Shown here in pieces: positions 32,349 to 48,512 of a DNA stretch of 64,000 nucleotides. Each line of letters begins with the position of its first letter. Within the stretch, counting starts at the first letter, position 1. A program made the translations under genes and the position numbers. The notes under the pieces are model-generated. The model did not search any database and had not been told where the DNA came from. It worked only from the letters and a program-made list of their open reading frames with translations. This DNA is from Kappaphycus alvarezii. Its lineage: Eukaryota > Rhodophyta > Florideophyceae > Gigartinales > Solieriaceae. Location: the NCBI GenBank assembly GCA_002205965.3, contig NADL03000523.1, forward strand, positions 434,001 to 498,000, written 5' to 3'.

Positions 32349-35300
32349 GCACCAAGATATGTTCACGACTACCATGAAAATCACTCTTTCAACTACGCAG
32401 TAATAATAATACCGTCTTCAAGTATGTTATTGATTTTTTGAAAGAAATCATGATGCGGCGAGAAGTCATTCACCGAGCATTTCTAGGGATCAACATCTTT
32501 CCCTTCAGCTCTACTTCTTGATTATTTTGAATCAAAGCAAACAGTAGTTCTTAAAAGTCTAGGTGACAAAGTAATGGAACTAGCTACCTCAATTCTCCTT
32601 GGAATCATCTTGTAAACATGTGAGAGGGGTTAGCAACTCATTAATCGTTTCTTTAGCTTCAATTTTCACGTCAAAAGTGTGTTCTGCAATTGAGGCCTCA
32701 AATTTTCCGTGGAATCGGTTTTTCCTGAGAGGAAGGATAATCAATTCTCCCGACGAGTCCAACGACTCTGGTAAAGCGTTTGTGTCTGAGATTCTTTAAT
32801 AGTATAAAAAGGAGAACTCCCAACAAAGAGAAGTCTAATATGGTGGCTTGATCTCCAGATGGCGTAAGAAGGTCTGTCAGCGATTTAAAACATGAAAGTC
32901 TGTTACCAGTCTTTTCTCTAAGTTTTGTAAACTTTTAGTTAGATGAATCGTACAACGCCAAAAAAAATCGGCGCATATAACTTCATGTAGGTATTTATAG
33001 TCCCTTGTCGCCCAAATATTGATACCGGAAAACCTTGAAATGAGTAAATCGAAATAAACCCAAAACAAAACTTAAGGAGAAGGAGACTGAAAAAATGACT
33101 GGTTTCAAATCATTCGACATATTAACATGATATCTCCACAAGGAAGGCTGGAAAGGATGAACCACGATAAGCGCGTATAGTATGAAGTAAACTCCTCATA
33201 CTGCTGACCTATCCATGAAGTTTGCGTTTTTTTCTTCTCGAGAATCAATTTACCAGCTTTCTACTTAGGACCGATAACGCAAAACTCTTCTAATATGAGA
33301 AATATTTTTGGATCAAAATTTTAAGCTTGCTACTAAACAGCTAGGAAGCTTTAGATCGAAGTGCCTCTTTGGATCTCTTGGTAGGGAGCTTTGGCGAAAA
33401 CGTAATCCTGGACTTGAGGGTATCACCCTCCTTTAAAGACGAATCGGTGTCTGACGGGTCTAACCGGAATAATTTATTACGTCTTCCACCCGAAGACCAC
33501 CAGATAGCCTCTAAATGACCCGGTGTAACAATAAAGGTGCATTTTTGTTTATTTTGGGGGATGTTCCTCTCAATTTATGGAGGCATTACTGTAGCCCTTT
33601 TATGTTGTGCAAAGCAGAACCGTTTAAATCCTCTGTTGTTCCTAGAAAGGTTCATTTTGGCAGTTTTCTTCCATTTCATTCTAAAATACTCATTATAGAG
33701 AAAACTTGAACCCATTTGTCCAAGTTGTTTTCAATAACTCTCAATTTTGAAGCCGAGAGAGACAGAAACGTGCATGTGAAGTGTTTGAAAAACTCTATTT
33801 GAAAGGAAGAAAGAACTTTTACTATTCGAATAGAAATAACTCGTTTTCTTAACGTTTCTCAAATAACACTTGGTTCCATGAAATACCAGGAACTGCCGTA
33901 GCGCTTTGTAAAGACATACAATGGAAATAAATTCTAGCTTTGTACTTTCGTAAAACCAGAAACAGACAGACCTTTAATGGAAAAATGATACATAGGACTG
34001 TCAAAGATATTGGAGTTAGAGTTTTTTGCGATTACACACTGCCTTTATTAGCGAAATTCATATATTTTTAGAAAGTTTCGATTTATTTAACTTAAAGACC
34101 GATTTTAGAGTTCTTTAGACAACCTTTTCGGGATACTTGTCTTCAAAGAGTACCTAGGTTTTTCCAACATTAATTAAGCTTTTTGGTTATGAGAAAACCT
34201 CTCTATTTTACGGATTGTTTTCGTACAAAAGGCAGAAATTGGTCAGTTTAGATTGGAGGAGAGCTAGGGCTTTCTCTCTGTTGCATTTGGGCACCATGCC
34301 TATAGTTCTGAATAAGGGGAGTTTTAATGTCATGACGCCCTCGGAAAACAAAATTAATGTAGCCAGAAGTTTCAGTTATACAGAAGAGTCAAATCAGAGA
34401 GGGGGGTATTAGGGGGGTTCAGAAGGATGCTTTTTGATTAGGGAAGGACCAAAAAGCTGCCCAATTTTGTGCTAAAGCGCATAAACTTGTCTTTTAAAGC
34501 CTCAACACCCATAACAAAAGCAATCTGCGGTCAAGAATCACATAATTTACAGAAAACCGGCAGAGAGTGGTCTCCTTATTACTTATCGCAGGCAAAACCT
34601 GCGTCATTTCAAAAATATATATTAACTTAGGTCGCATTGGAAGTAATGTATTTCTGGATGGGAATTTTCAAGCCGAATTTTTATTGACGACGTCTATACG
34701 AGAGTTTATTGGAAAATTACACTGTTTCAACAGAAGTGTGCTGTATATTACTTCTTGGTGAAGGAGCATGATGGCAGTTTGTAATGTGTTCAAGATAATT
34801 GGTTCCAGTTTGCTGGGGTTTTCAACAACTTTTTCGTCATGTCACACGTACTCCACGAAACGCCGCATTACAAGGGAGATATTTTGTGGGTGACCATCTT
34901 CATCCTCAGTGCAACCTGCTTAATAAATCGGTTACTCTTCACTTTGGCTGGTAGACATTCCTTCTTAGTCGCATTTTTCATCTTACATAAGGGTAAATAT
35001 TGCGATATGGTTAATTTTGAAAACTATCGTGGCTTTTATTTGGTTTCGTATTATGTAGGACGGAAGGTCTGATGTAAGCCGTATGGAGAACTCGTTCTGC
35101 CGCAAAAGAACAGAAACAAACTAAGTATGAGACTAGCCACTTTTATTACAATATAGCTTTATTTAAATTTCATAAGCCAAATAATTATTAGAGTAGATGA
35201 ACGCCGGCTTATTTTCAGTTCGTAGTAATATTAAAATTTGCATGATATTCGGCAATCTATCGCCACCCAATTGTCGAATTTTAGTCGAGGATCTCCAAAA

Positions 35301-38300
35301 TCCTAGTCTTGTACATCAACTGCTGTGCGAATTAGGCCTCGCCTCCCTAATTTGTAGCTCAGTACCACAAAAAGTTTATCTTTAAAAACCACTTGTTCCC
35401 TTTTCCCGCGAAGATACTGAAAATTTCCTAAGAATGAGAACTGGTTCTCTTATTTTATCGTTGCATCAATTTTAATTGTGCTTAGATCCGAATCCAGTGG
35501 TTTCCAAATGAAAAATGATGAAAGTAACGAACACTGTGTAAAAATCGGGGGAAGTCTTGTTTATTTTATTCTTGGCAGATAATCTCGACTCTATCCCAAA
35601 GTAGTACAAATACCGCAATAAGCTTAGAAGGGAAATATTAACGCAGTGAATGGCGAAGAGCTGCGATCTCTTTAAGACCACCTGAAACCAAAAACATTAA
35701 ACAAAAAAATTTATATCAAACTATTGCGCCCAATTTTTATTACTTTTTTTAATTCAGTTGCATCTTTCAGGTCTATTTTACAGTTCTTTACTCTGTCTTA
35801 TCTGTTTTAATACATGTTGTTGGCCAACGGCAACGAGTTTCCTACTTTTTGGTACCATTTCCTCAATCCGATTTGTTTTTGTAATTACCAGATTCACATC
35901 TCTGATTTCTCGTACGTTTATTTATATATTATAATTATGATACGTAAGTTTTGATTTTTAGTGGTCGCATCTATAATCTACAAAATATTAATATCTCAAA
36001 TTTTCCTAAGGAAATTATTTCAGAAACACAGTAAACGACGTATTAATTTTCGCGTTGGTTGCTTTGTTGGAATTTGAAACTTAATTTAAACGACAATTCC
36101 GTAGGTATTAGGTATTGAGACGCTGCTGCAGAGAGACGGTCTCCAAAAGCTCCGCAAGCATCTCGCTGTTCTGAAATTGCAACATGACGGATAAATGGAC
36201 AGCTATACCTTGTATATTAGTAAGATACAACATTACTTCATATAAAATCAACTGCAATCGTTAGTTTCAGTTCGCACAGAAGAGTGAACTTTCTTATACA
36301 CAGTACCGTACTACCTCATGCAATGTTAGTGCAAAGTATGAAACCAAAAGTTTCAGAATGAAAAATTACTTACTGGGTAGTTGGGCAAGTTCAGACGAGA
36401 AAAAAGCTAGCCATCCTCCAAACAATAAAATTCATAATTATCCCTTTTGATCAAAAAAAATATACTAAACTAGCTTAAATACGAAATAAGCATTTATAAT
36501 GACTCAGACACGACACAAGGGCCTCTAGAATTTCTAAGTAAAATTTTATTGTGCAGTTTCAAGGTCAGGTAGACTCAGAACGGCACTACGATGGTTTTTT
36601 GGATCAATAAAATTTCTTGTCGGGTTTTGAGTAGTTGATTTCGGATAATGGAGTAAATTTTGACTTGCAAACAGTGAAAATAGTTCGTGTTTGAGTCCGA
36701 AAGTATTCTGTTTCCCGTTTTTTTTGTTCCCATATCTCTACCAATGATATCTTAACTTTGATAGTGAAATTTCCCTAGGTTATCAAGCATCTTAAGACTT
36801 AATTCTTGTTTTAGCAGAGTGGAGAGCTTCAAAGGCTTCCAAATTGGAGCAAAGGAAAATTTTTTCATAAGCTTCAATTGAAGGTATACTATACTGATTT
36901 ATTGATACTGTCTGAGACTCCATCAATATTATTAACCCAGATTAAGGCTTTACTTATTTGAAATCGAGTATTGTTTAAGTGCTACGAAAAAATACTTTGG
37001 AATTGATAAATGCATGTGAAAAATATGAACGTTAAGGTAGTTTAGTATTTCGAAACAGGGAAATTAGGGTTCATTTGATGTAAAGGAAATGCTAGCTGAC
37101 ATAAATTGTCTTTAGTGAATTGAAGATTACATAAACTTCTACAGCAGCGCAAATTGTATTAATATATACTAGCATGTAGAGGCGAGGACTTTTTGGAAAG
37201 TAGGGTAGCCTCCTCCTTAAATTTCAGACCTCACAAAAATTACTCAATTTTTCTTCTTATCGTTTTGTGCGCATGTTCCAGCGGGAAAATTACTACAATG
37301 TGATTGGAATTAAATATGAAAATAATGCATTAGCTGCCGCTAAAGCTTTTTATAAGGTGGATCTCCAATCACATAGATGCGACACAGTTTAATACTTTCT
37401 AGTTCCATTGTACACTTCCGGCTGTGAAATGGATTACTTCAAAGCTTTTGAATTCTTTTTTTGTGACTAAATAGAACCATTTTATTTTCTTATTGTTTCT
37501 TTAAAATTATATGAATCACACATATCCTTTCTATATTGGCTCATTCTAAAATTCAGTGAAATTGAGGAGTGTATATTCTGGCTGCTAAATTTCCGAAAAA
37601 ATGAATAAACTCATCACCAGTAAGCAAATATACTGAAATTAATCAAACATATAGAATTATCATCTGCTTATCTCTCATTTTGTCCCTTTTCCCGATCCAT
37701 GAAAGCAGCCAGATCAACTAAATCGCAGCTGGGCTTTATTTTTGTTTTCTTTATTTGTTCTTCAAATTTTCATTCTAACTCCATAAAATTTATTTGCACT
37801 CAAATTTGTTGATGCGTGCTCTAAAACTATTGGTTTTGATGAAATATTGCCTGCCAAAGAATTTATAGAAAAATTTAAGTTCTTGAGGCGGGATGTAGTA
37901 CAATTCTGAAAATTGGTATTACTTAAGTTGTCTCTGCTGATTAGAAAACTTTTTTGGCTTTCTAATCACTTTAAATAAGAGAATAACTTCAGTTATTCAG
38001 ATATAATTTTGAAAAACAAATTATATGGATTCTTGCTTCAATAAATTCATTCATCTAGTTAGCAGGAAAAAAAGTTTTGCATATAATTATGCTTCTCCTG
38101 TTTAAAAATTATATACCAATGGATGTAAGTAATATTTCTATAAGCATTCAGCTCACTGAACAGGGTAATTTTGGTGCACTTTTTCAGCAGGGACGTACTG
38201 GAAATATGTGAGCAAGTATTATAGTCTTTACCCCTGTTTCCTGAAGGGGGAAAAGATCCTTCCGTTGGTACTTTTCTGGTGATTGTTTCTTGACCTGCAA

Positions 38301-41300
38301 GTTTCCTTTCAAAGCAATATTGCTTTACTTACAAAATGTTGCGACTTGGAGCATTAGTCCATTTCATGTCTTCTAACCGAGCGCATCACTTTTTGATCAC
38401 AGAGAACTCATCTGGATGATACGATTCGATATATGAAAGTAAAAACTGAAGAAACCTCTCACTGACATGGAATCCAATCGCAAACCCACGGTAATTCCGT
38501 AGCTTTTCAGATTTTGCAGCATTTAAGCTCATCAGGCGAGTTAATGTTCACATTAAGAGACGAAGACTCATGGGAATCATGAATATCATGTCAATGTAGT
38601 CTATTCCTTCTGCAGTAACCATAGCTATAATATATTGCTTCATTTCATTTTAACCATTAAGCTGGAGCTTGACCGCGGGGTTCCTTGTGGTGGGTAAGAT
38701 ATCGTGACTATGTAAAGGTACATGGCCGCCTTTGCAGTCAATCAGTAGTGAGTCTTGTCTACGTTAAATGAGGTGACCTCTGAGGAATTTGAGGAGTTAC
38801 GAACACTTGAACTTCGAGCAGGGATTTTTTGATTGAAACTGGGCCTGAAATAACTTCTTGAACCATACTATTAAGTTTCACGTGCTAGTTTTTGGTTTGA
38901 AATAATTGAAGTTGCAGAATAGTTTCTTTAAATTGTACTAAAACTATCTAAATTTATTGTTAATCATTGAGGGATAATTTCATCGATTCTGTTTCGCTTT
39001 TTTCAACCTAATTTAGTGTGAAACAATTTTCCGAAATAATTTTGGTCTTTATTATTTCGCAAGCTATAGTTTTACAATTTATACGAGCCAAAAACCGTCT
39101 GGATTTATTTTTGCTCAGAAAATATTCTTTATATGTACACTAAATCTTGGTCCACTGTATAAATACAATAAATTCAAACAGTGCAAGGATAACTTCGGAT
39201 ACATTCGATTTTTTTTGCAGATCTGGAAAATCAAAATATCACATCCTTAATATGCAAAGCACTCGAAAGTATCTGAAAGAACATAATCCTTTGGTAGTCC
39301 GTTCTTTGAGTCTCAGTAATGCGTGCGAAAAATTTTCCCCACCAGGTGCGCGGAGATTTTAATTCTGTTCTTTCTAGAGTGCACAGTTGTACATAGCTTA
39401 AAAGAGTTTTGTTTTTCCAGCTCTGGCCCGTATTTAGGAAACAGGGAGTTTCGCTTGACGTTCTTCGTGTTTAGAATTAAATTTATTAAAAAAGGCTGGT
39501 TCTCGACTCGACTAATGTTGAATTCGCCGTTGGATCCGAATCTTGGATAAACTTCTCGCAATTAATCGCTGCTTCCTCTCTTTGATTGAGCTACAAACTT
39601 CTATGCCTCCTTATTAGACAGCGTTACTGTTATCTGTATATTTACAGACTGAAGTAACCCTACAAGTCCAACGAAAAGCGAGTAGAAACGCTATTTACAT
39701 GAAAAGGTACTCTTTTACCAAAGCTTCCCATTGAAAAGGAATGCTTTTGGTTGCAAATATAATTTTTGTGATATAAATTCAAAAGTTTCAACATTTTTGC
39801 CTGGGGTTTGAATATGTGTCAGATTTATTTATCCAAATTATATGTCTTTTGTCATCTTTATTTCAAGATTTCTGCAGTTATATTTTTTTTCTCTACCAAA
39901 ACTGACCCAACCAGAGTATTTTCTCCTTCGCATCTAGAAAAGATGATATTTTCCGTGGAAAAAATATCTCAGTTAGAGATATTTTTCTTCAAATCTCGAA
40001 TCATGCAAGAAAATTGGAGCTTAAACTCTAGGCGTAGAACCGGAGAATGTGGATCAGACTTAAACATCTATAAATGAAACAATTTATTTCCTTATTAAAC
40101 TGGAAAATGACTATAAAATATGAAACTTTATGGAAGTAAATCAGTACAACCAGAAAGATATACTCTTTTTTCTCGATGTATACCACTCGCTGATATTTGC
40201 TTTAGATGAGACCAAAGAATAACCATTTCTTATATCAAAATCTTACATGTTTTTAATATTTAGTTAAATACTTTTGTTGCTTATAAAATAGTAACCATCA
40301 TCCTCCTTGCTATTTTCGAACAAATTCGTTTCTCATCTCTGTCCACTATGTTTTTGTTGGTTTAGTACCTGATGTGAAACTCATAACGATGTTTTCTGCG
40401 GAACTTTGGCTTAATAAACCGTTTCTTCTCTTTGAAGCTGCGCAGCATACAAAATACCTAAACATAAAGCTTTAGCTGATGTGCTCGGGTTCTTGAAATC
40501 CAGCTGAACCTCAAATACGCCATCACCTACCAATACCAGAGATATGAAGATCCACCTTGTCTCTCATCACTTTCGACTTATGCAGCATTATTTTTCCAAC
40601 CCAAATGAAGCGACAAGTCGTTTTAAATAAGAGCAGTGGCGAAAATGATGAATTTTGAGCATAATCAGCCTCCTGGATGGAATTTTATGTGTCCCTATTT
40701 GTACTGCAACGAGTGGTGTGTGATGTACGAATTTGGGAGATTGAAATCATAATGCTTGATGAATCACAGCTTGAATGGTCTGTTGTAACAATTCTTGGCT
40801 GAATCAAAGAAAAACTTTTTCAGAGACATTTTTTCGAAAGGGATGACACGCATAATCAGCAAGCAGACAAAAATTGATCTAAAAGTAAAGAATCATAATT
40901 TCTGTACTTACATATTGCTACAAGTATTATAGAAAAAACGATAAATTTAGCCTTTAAGTCTAAAATAATATTATATCAGCATAATATAAGACATATTGTT
41001 GACGTTGAATAAAATTTATGAGAGATCAAAACGTTAATTCCGTTCCAAACCTATTTATTTGTAGAGAGAAACAGTAAGAGATGAAATACGCGTAAATAAT
41101 GTGTACTACTAGCATTGAGTGCGTCAATTGCCCTTGCACAATGATTTGACATAATTGAGGACCGTTTGCACGACTTAAGGGCAAATACGTTCAAAGTTGG
41201 ATATATTTTCTTTGAGATGATTCTTTTCCACTACACCAAATCCTAATGAATTTCGCATAATACATAAGGAAAACATAAAATTATTGCAAATGATCAACTG

Positions 41301-44300
41301 GATTTTTCTTGTTCAGAACAAAAAGAAGAAAAATATTATAGCGCATCTGTATTCAAGATTAGCTGGCGTGCTTACAATCACATTTATAGAATTTAAGAGA
41401 TAAAATTATGGAATCGTCATGTTTTTGTTTCGGAGTAAATCAAGAAAGACGAATTATTAATGGCACAAACAAAATAGAGTGCAGTGAAAATGGGTGCAAG
41501 GTGTCGGAAAATAGGGTGTTGTAATCTTGTTCTCATTAAAAATTGTGTACTATCTTTTAAAATCTCAATCGACGTTGTTCTGCGAAAAAAGTCATTTCTT
41601 TTGAAAATATTCAGCTAAATTTAGTCTTACTGATCTAACCCACCTGAAAATAGATATATTGAAATTATTTTCCATCTTTTGCTACCATTACTCACTAGGA
41701 TAGTTTATGGACTTTTATTTCAGCTATTAGTAAATTTCAAAAGAGTTTTAATTTTTTTACGTCTGGTTTTAGTGCTTAGGGGTACTGGGTGCGTATAGTC
41801 TGGCACTTTCTTTCGAGTAATCATCTTGATCTTTCACAAAAACCTTCCAATCTACGCTTTATCAAAAAGTAGTAACTTTTTTAATGCAACTTATGTTCGA
41901 AGGTCAGTTTGCAAATCCATGTTTGGGATTTAAACGGTGAAAGGAAATAATTAGTTCGAAAAAGTGCTTATATAGTACGGAACCAGTAGTATGAGCTGTA
42001 TCCTTAGTTAAAAAATTTTCCTATCATCTGGAGCTCGATGACGCTCCAAATGTTGTAATTTTCCTACAAGATACCGACACATTTCGGCAAGCGCAACCAT
42101 TTTCGGATCACATCAAACTATGAAAATAGACTATATAATATTTGTGTTTGAAGTCCCAAGTTCTGCTAATTTACTCCAATTTTTTATAGAAAAAGTCAGT
42201 GGAGGTACGAAAATGCATTTCTTCTTGATTTGCATGGCCAAAAAACACCAATTGAGACCACAATTTGGAAAATCGCGATACATTAGACAAAAAAACAGAC
42301 CAACGATGACCGAATAGGGATGAGAACACTAAATGCGAGGACTTTGTGGTAAGGTAAACCTATTTGAACGAATACCATTGTCTGGAGATTTATTATTATA
42401 AACCAATCTACTAAAAACTAGTTATTTCTGCGTACAAGATCCTGGGTAAGACATTTCGCATTTAGCCGAGTGATGATAGTGCAGCATACATTGAGAAGCT
42501 TATAAAAAAAGTACACTGGGTCTGTATTTTATAACTGCAAAGATTCCATTATTTTTCTGGTGGCTTTCCTTATTTAACACTATAATGGTGCTTTCGAACG
42601 ATCATGAAACAATTGTCGGATAAACTTCATGTGCAACTAATAGGCATTATTTTCGTTTCCATATATCAAGCTACACATTAATTCTTGTAGTAAACCTATT
42701 TTCTATTTATGTGTATTGGTGATCATCCATTCAGGCAGGGCGTTTAAAAACTATGCTCATCCCGTAATATGCCAGAAGCAGGCCATTGTTCTTCTCACTA
42801 ATGTAATTGACATCACATACAGCATTTTGCCCTTACAATTACCTTATCTTTCCTACGAAGCGGTGCGGTCAAAATGATAAGCTAATCACCTAGCAAGCAT
42901 GGAAAACTTGTCATTATAGAGTTCTGATACATACAAATCTTAGCCAGAGGGAGTTTTTCTCTCAATAATCGAAGAAAACATTTCATGAACCTTTGACGTT
43001 GAGAAACAATCTTCCCCAAAGCGTATGAAGTGACGTATACTGAGAACAGATGGCAAAGTTGCAATCTACGCAAACTCTGGAACCACAAAAAGCCATTTCA
43101 AGGCTCTCCGATGAGTTCTTTTCTAAATATTTAGCTTCGGTAAAAATTTTAAAGAGAAGAGTGATCATTATCGCTCAGAAATTAGGACCCAAAAATCTGT
43201 TTTAATCTATCTATGGATGATAAATTATTTCCGAATATAAATTTTCCATTATAAATTCCACCGCAGTTTAACACCAGAGACTCTGAAACTGTACTCTGCC
43301 CACAGAAAGTCAACGCCTACAGAACAAAAATATCCTCAATCTAGGAAGCAGGTACTTTTCTATTGTGATTCATCTCGTTATTTCTCATGTTTCCTACCCG
43401 ACTAAGGCTATGGGGTGACTCATACCTATCCTTTCTCACCCACAGAATTTCAGTAGAGAGCGAAAAAACGAAAGTGGGGAAATTTTTAAAATATTGCAAG
43501 AAGGGACACCTTTCGAGAAAATTTTTTCTGATACGTTTGTGGGCCTTGTGCGAAGCCCATAAAGCGTTAGTTAGAATGAGAAATAACTAGTTCACTCGCA
43601 GCACCAGCTATACTTCTTTTGTTTCGCTACCCCAAAAGCAAATCCTTAGGCAGTAAAATAGTAATTATTTTTTACATCAATCTCAGTTTCTTCTTCGAAC
43701 ATTTTATCCAAATCTCAAAGCGTTAAAAACGAAAACTCATTAAAATTATTTCAATGAACTACGACGGACCTCATTACATCATAATTACAAATATTAATCT
43801 GAATGTTTCGCCCCATTTATTCCGTTATTAAGAAGATTACTGTGTAGAGCGTTAAGACCAACCCTTGCGTCGAAAATAAGAGTTTTACTCAGTAGACCTT
43901 TGTCGTTTCAAAAAATAAAGGACACTTTCAAGGTTTTTTTCCTAAAAAAGGGCGTTTAGTCAGTGGCGGAAAATAACAAAGCGGCAGAAGTAATGAGACA
44001 TAGTAATTGTTGTTATTTTAGAACTAATAATCTATATTTTATGATTAGACACCTTCCTAGCGTTTTTTGGAAAGAGCTAATGATCATAGTTTGCTCCGCC
44101 CTGCATCACACAGTATAAGGAAAGCCTCATGTATAAGAGAATTGATTAAATCAGAAACTACTTTCTGATTCTCTAAGAAATCGTCGCATTAATTTCTCTC
44201 GTTTACATGGAAATCGAAGATATTTTATTTGACTTATCATTAAAGAGCCGAGATTGATGCTTTCCTCCGTATCCTGCTTAGGTATTTAGGAGTTCAAATT

Positions 44301-47300
44301 CACCATTACTACCTTTTCTTGAAGCAAAATACTTAGATAAAAGTTTTTCTTATTTCCGATCATTTTCGTGGGCTTTTACTAACAGCTTCACAGGGTTACA
44401 TGTACTGCGCATGCCTTTCGTCCGCAACCAGATTTTGTTCATCATATTAAGGTACTTGATGTAAATTCAAACCTTATCTGATAGTAAATTCATTATTTCA
44501 TGGAGGATACTCCTAAAAATTCTCTCAGAAGAGTAAATAGTGTATTTCGATTGAAACAGAAGAAAAATTCACAGTATGATAATATGATGTATAAACATAG
44601 ACGAAGCGCCCCGCAACCATGCCACTGTATAGAGTTAAGCAAAGAAAAAAATTCATCAACGCTTTTTCACCAATGCGACCAATAGGTTAGACTCACGTCG
44701 CAAGGCCTTCTGCCATCTGATTTAACCCACGTACTTGTACTGGCTTCTCCAGTTTAATGAGGCATATTGATGCACTTGGTATTTTAACTGTACCAAACGC
44801 TAATTGAGAAAAGGACAGAAAGGGATCATTTGAAAGGATAAAAACCTTTGACTCACACGAAAATAATTTAGACGAACTCAAGAAAAAACATTTTGGTCAA
44901 CCAAAAAAAAAAGTACTAACGAAGTTGCAAACGTCAAAACGTTATTTCTATTGTTCATGGTCGACAGATTTTTTTCGTGGTTCCAGAAGATAGGCTCAGC
45001 ATTTCTTATGCATTCATACAGCAGCATGCCCCATTGGCTTAGGCACAAATCATATGATTTTGTAATAACTACATTCAAAGTCATTTTCAGATACCAGACA
45101 TTTCGGCCAAGTTTAATATTAAACTTAAGGCGTTTCTCGGAAATTTTCGAGTCTCTCATTTAAGAATCGGTAGAGCAGTTGGTGTTTATAAGCATGAAAA
45201 TCAAGAAAAATTTAGGGCTTCACAAATATCTAAAGACTAGATGAAAGTGTTTTCAAATATATTGCCGAAGGAATTGGCATTTTGATCTATGAAGGGGCGC
45301 GCTATTTGTTTATATTTGCTCCCTTCAACGAACTTTGTACTGCGTCTACTTACTTGTGACACAGGGAACCAGTTTTTATAATCAGAGAGTACTTTTCTTT
45401 TTTTAAGATAAAAAGGCACCCGCAAATTTCAAAAATTGGACGCTGTTCAGATCAAGCCTCGGTTCGCTCCCACCGTCTCGCTGACACGATTCATGTTTTG
45501 TATATTTTTACGTTTCGACCTTCTGGGAGCATTCTTTCCTTTACCTTCAAAAAGATCGAATAAATATCAATTTCACTGATACTTAGGCTGTTTATTGTAG
45601 TTCAGTTCTATGATCACAGATCAAAACTGGAATATAAATAATCTAGAGAAACTACTTCGAGCTGACAATACTATGCTGTGTTACAGGTTAATTCGGTACC
45701 AGTTCCCAAATTTGAAATGATGCAGTAGATACATTTTCAAAGCATGAGAATTTCATCTTTTTTGTCAAATATCTGTTCTGTATCCTAAAAGAGACTTCAG
45801 AGGATACATTTTGTCCATAGAAGTAAATTATAGATTTATAAAACTCCAAGTTACGATAAATTTAGTATTTTGGTACGTATTAAAGTACAGTTCTATTGAA
45901 TTCTCCTCTCTTTTTAGCTCTGATATGAATCTATGTTGAGGAAAAATACGTTTCTGAAATTGAAACTATACAAAATACGTATTTTAGTGAAACTTTTCAG
46001 CGTCAGTTTCAAATTCAGTGGAACTATTCTTTATAAAGATGAACCTTGGGATATATTACATACGTTAAAATTTTGTCTTATTTTAAAAGTCTAGGAGAGC
46101 TGTCGCAGAGGCAGGTAAGGTGTGGGGTAACTTGTTTGAAATAGTTATCTGATTTTGATGTAAAGATCATTCCGTACACTACATGATAAATATATTGTAG
46201 TTGCGGGTGTCCTCTCAAGACAATTTTAGATAAACCTTCGCCTGATTATAGAAAAAAGAAATGAGTCAAGAATTGATTGAAAATATATCCTCAAAATCAC
46301 GAAATATATTGATAGCGCATTCTGCGAACTTGGAGCAATAACAAATGATAAATGACTGCAGTCTAGATGAAAAACTGATATACCAATAAACTTATCGGGG
46401 ACAGACTTCGAAATAAAAGGGCATTTTAGCTGAAGCGTGGAAAGAGTGTACGTTCCGAAAGACAATTTAAAGTTAACACATTGAATATCTAGAAATTTAC
46501 GCTGAAGGTTGCACATTTTGTAATTTCCAAAACATTCAACGAATCATGGTGCAAAAATCTTTTGACTAAGTCACGTACAACTTTAATTCTATATTTTCAG
46601 TTAGTCCGTCAAGAAAATTTAAATGAACCAAAAAGAAACTCAGCAGTCTTCTTCATCCGCTTATCTCACCCAAAAAAGAATTTGAATCGAAAGACTATGG
46701 ATTTATTTGCACCAAAACTGAATTCGGAAAAAGACAAATGAATTATATCCGTCTGCCATAGACAGCCAATGATGATTATAACTTACAATATCTTATAAGG
46801 ATAAACTTAGTTTTTCTTTAGCTGCTACGTTGCTTAAGCATCGTGCATAAATAAATCACGGAATTTTGAAAACATCACTTTGATGAGTATGGCATTTTTA
46901 TGAGTACAAGTCGAATGTTTCTTTCCACCCCATGTTTCAAATGAATCTTCAAAAACAGACATCCTTTCGGAAAAATGAGCATGAAACACCAGAAAATGAT
47001 TCATTCTTTTTTAAATTCGACTTCCCATGCTAGGACAGCTACTTGGCAAAGCTTTAAGTTGTTAGTAACATATCTATTGACAAAACTCTAAAATATCTTC
47101 ACTTTTATCCAATTTTTTTAATTAACTTAGAACTTCCACATGAAATTAATATACGAAAGCCCACTGCGACGTAGAAACTCAAAAGTATGAAAACAAGACT
47201 GAAAAATTCCAAGCGAAAATAAATAATTCGAATAGTTCTGCCGCCTTATACGTGAAAAGAAGGTAAAATGTATTTAAATATAACCTTTGTGTGAAATTAT

Positions 47301-48512
47301 GGTTTCTACAAAAAAAGTAAACTCTATACGATGATATAAGGTCTCAAATAGTGAGCTTCAGATAATTTTATCCATTCTAAAAACGAAAAAGATGAATAGA
47401 GTCAAATAACTTTTTGTTTTTCCCGAAAAGTTAATAATGGTTTAACAAGCAATGCTTTCCATGCTATTGTCTATCTTTGATAGCATTATACTCATGTGAA
47501 GCTTACTTCTTATCTAAATGAGATCAAAAGTTTCTGTCATACTGATATTTCCATATCTGTAGCGATGGAAAAATTGGGCTGTGAAAATAAACTGAAAAAA
47601 GAAATAAATCGAAATTCATTTTCGCAAGTGCACAAAAACCTGTCCTTTGTAATAATTCAGCTTAAAAATCCACTTGTACGTACTTAAGGATAAAAAACCG
47701 TAGTTTGACACCAAATGTGACCTTTATCGGTTATGAAAAAGTTTTTTGTACAATAAAACATGTTTAAACTATCAAAAAGTGTTTTCATCAATCCTAAATG
47801 CCATTCTAAGTATATTGTAGCACTGAGAAGTACAGAAAAACGTAACCCATAATCACAAGATTGTTCTATTCCTGCTCTGCAGTTGGTTTGAATTGACCCG
47901 TATTCCCAATACCGCTTTTACAAACTCAAAGAGGACATTGAGAAGATGAGTTTGAGGCTAATTCAAATAAAAATCAATGAAGAAAAAATTATCTTTCCGG
48001 CTCAAAAGTTTATACAAATTCGAAAAGTCATAAATAGAAGAAACTAAAATTTTAAATTATGAAAAAATGTAATGAATGTACAAGAATTGAGTATTTTCTT
48101 CTTCTAGGAGTGATTTGTTTGACTAACATCCTATCAATTCGTCCTCACATGCATTATCATGCTCTCTGGCAATTAGTACCCTTCCAGTAGCCACTACTGA
48201 GTATTAAGCGCTGTACTCGTATAGCAGTTTAACTTTTCAACTCCAATTTTTCACGCAACATTTTATACTTATACATGGAAAGATGATAAGGGAAATAATT
48301 ATGAAGATATGAACTGCCTTATAAACTTCTTAAGATTTTTAGAGTGCAAAATACTTTCTAGGGAAACTTTTGCATTCAATACCGTCAGGTTTTGATTTAG
48401 ATCTGGAATCAGATATGAATTCTCTTCAAGAACTTCTTTTCTGAGGTTTCGTCCCGTTCAACTATTATTTCAAAGAAAGGTTACATTTTGTGCGCCCAGA
48501 TACCAACACTGT

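Noticed and set aside
44590..44640. agttaagc word suggestive of 5S rRNA
   Set aside because: Neighbouring 5S internal promoter and helix sequences are absent.
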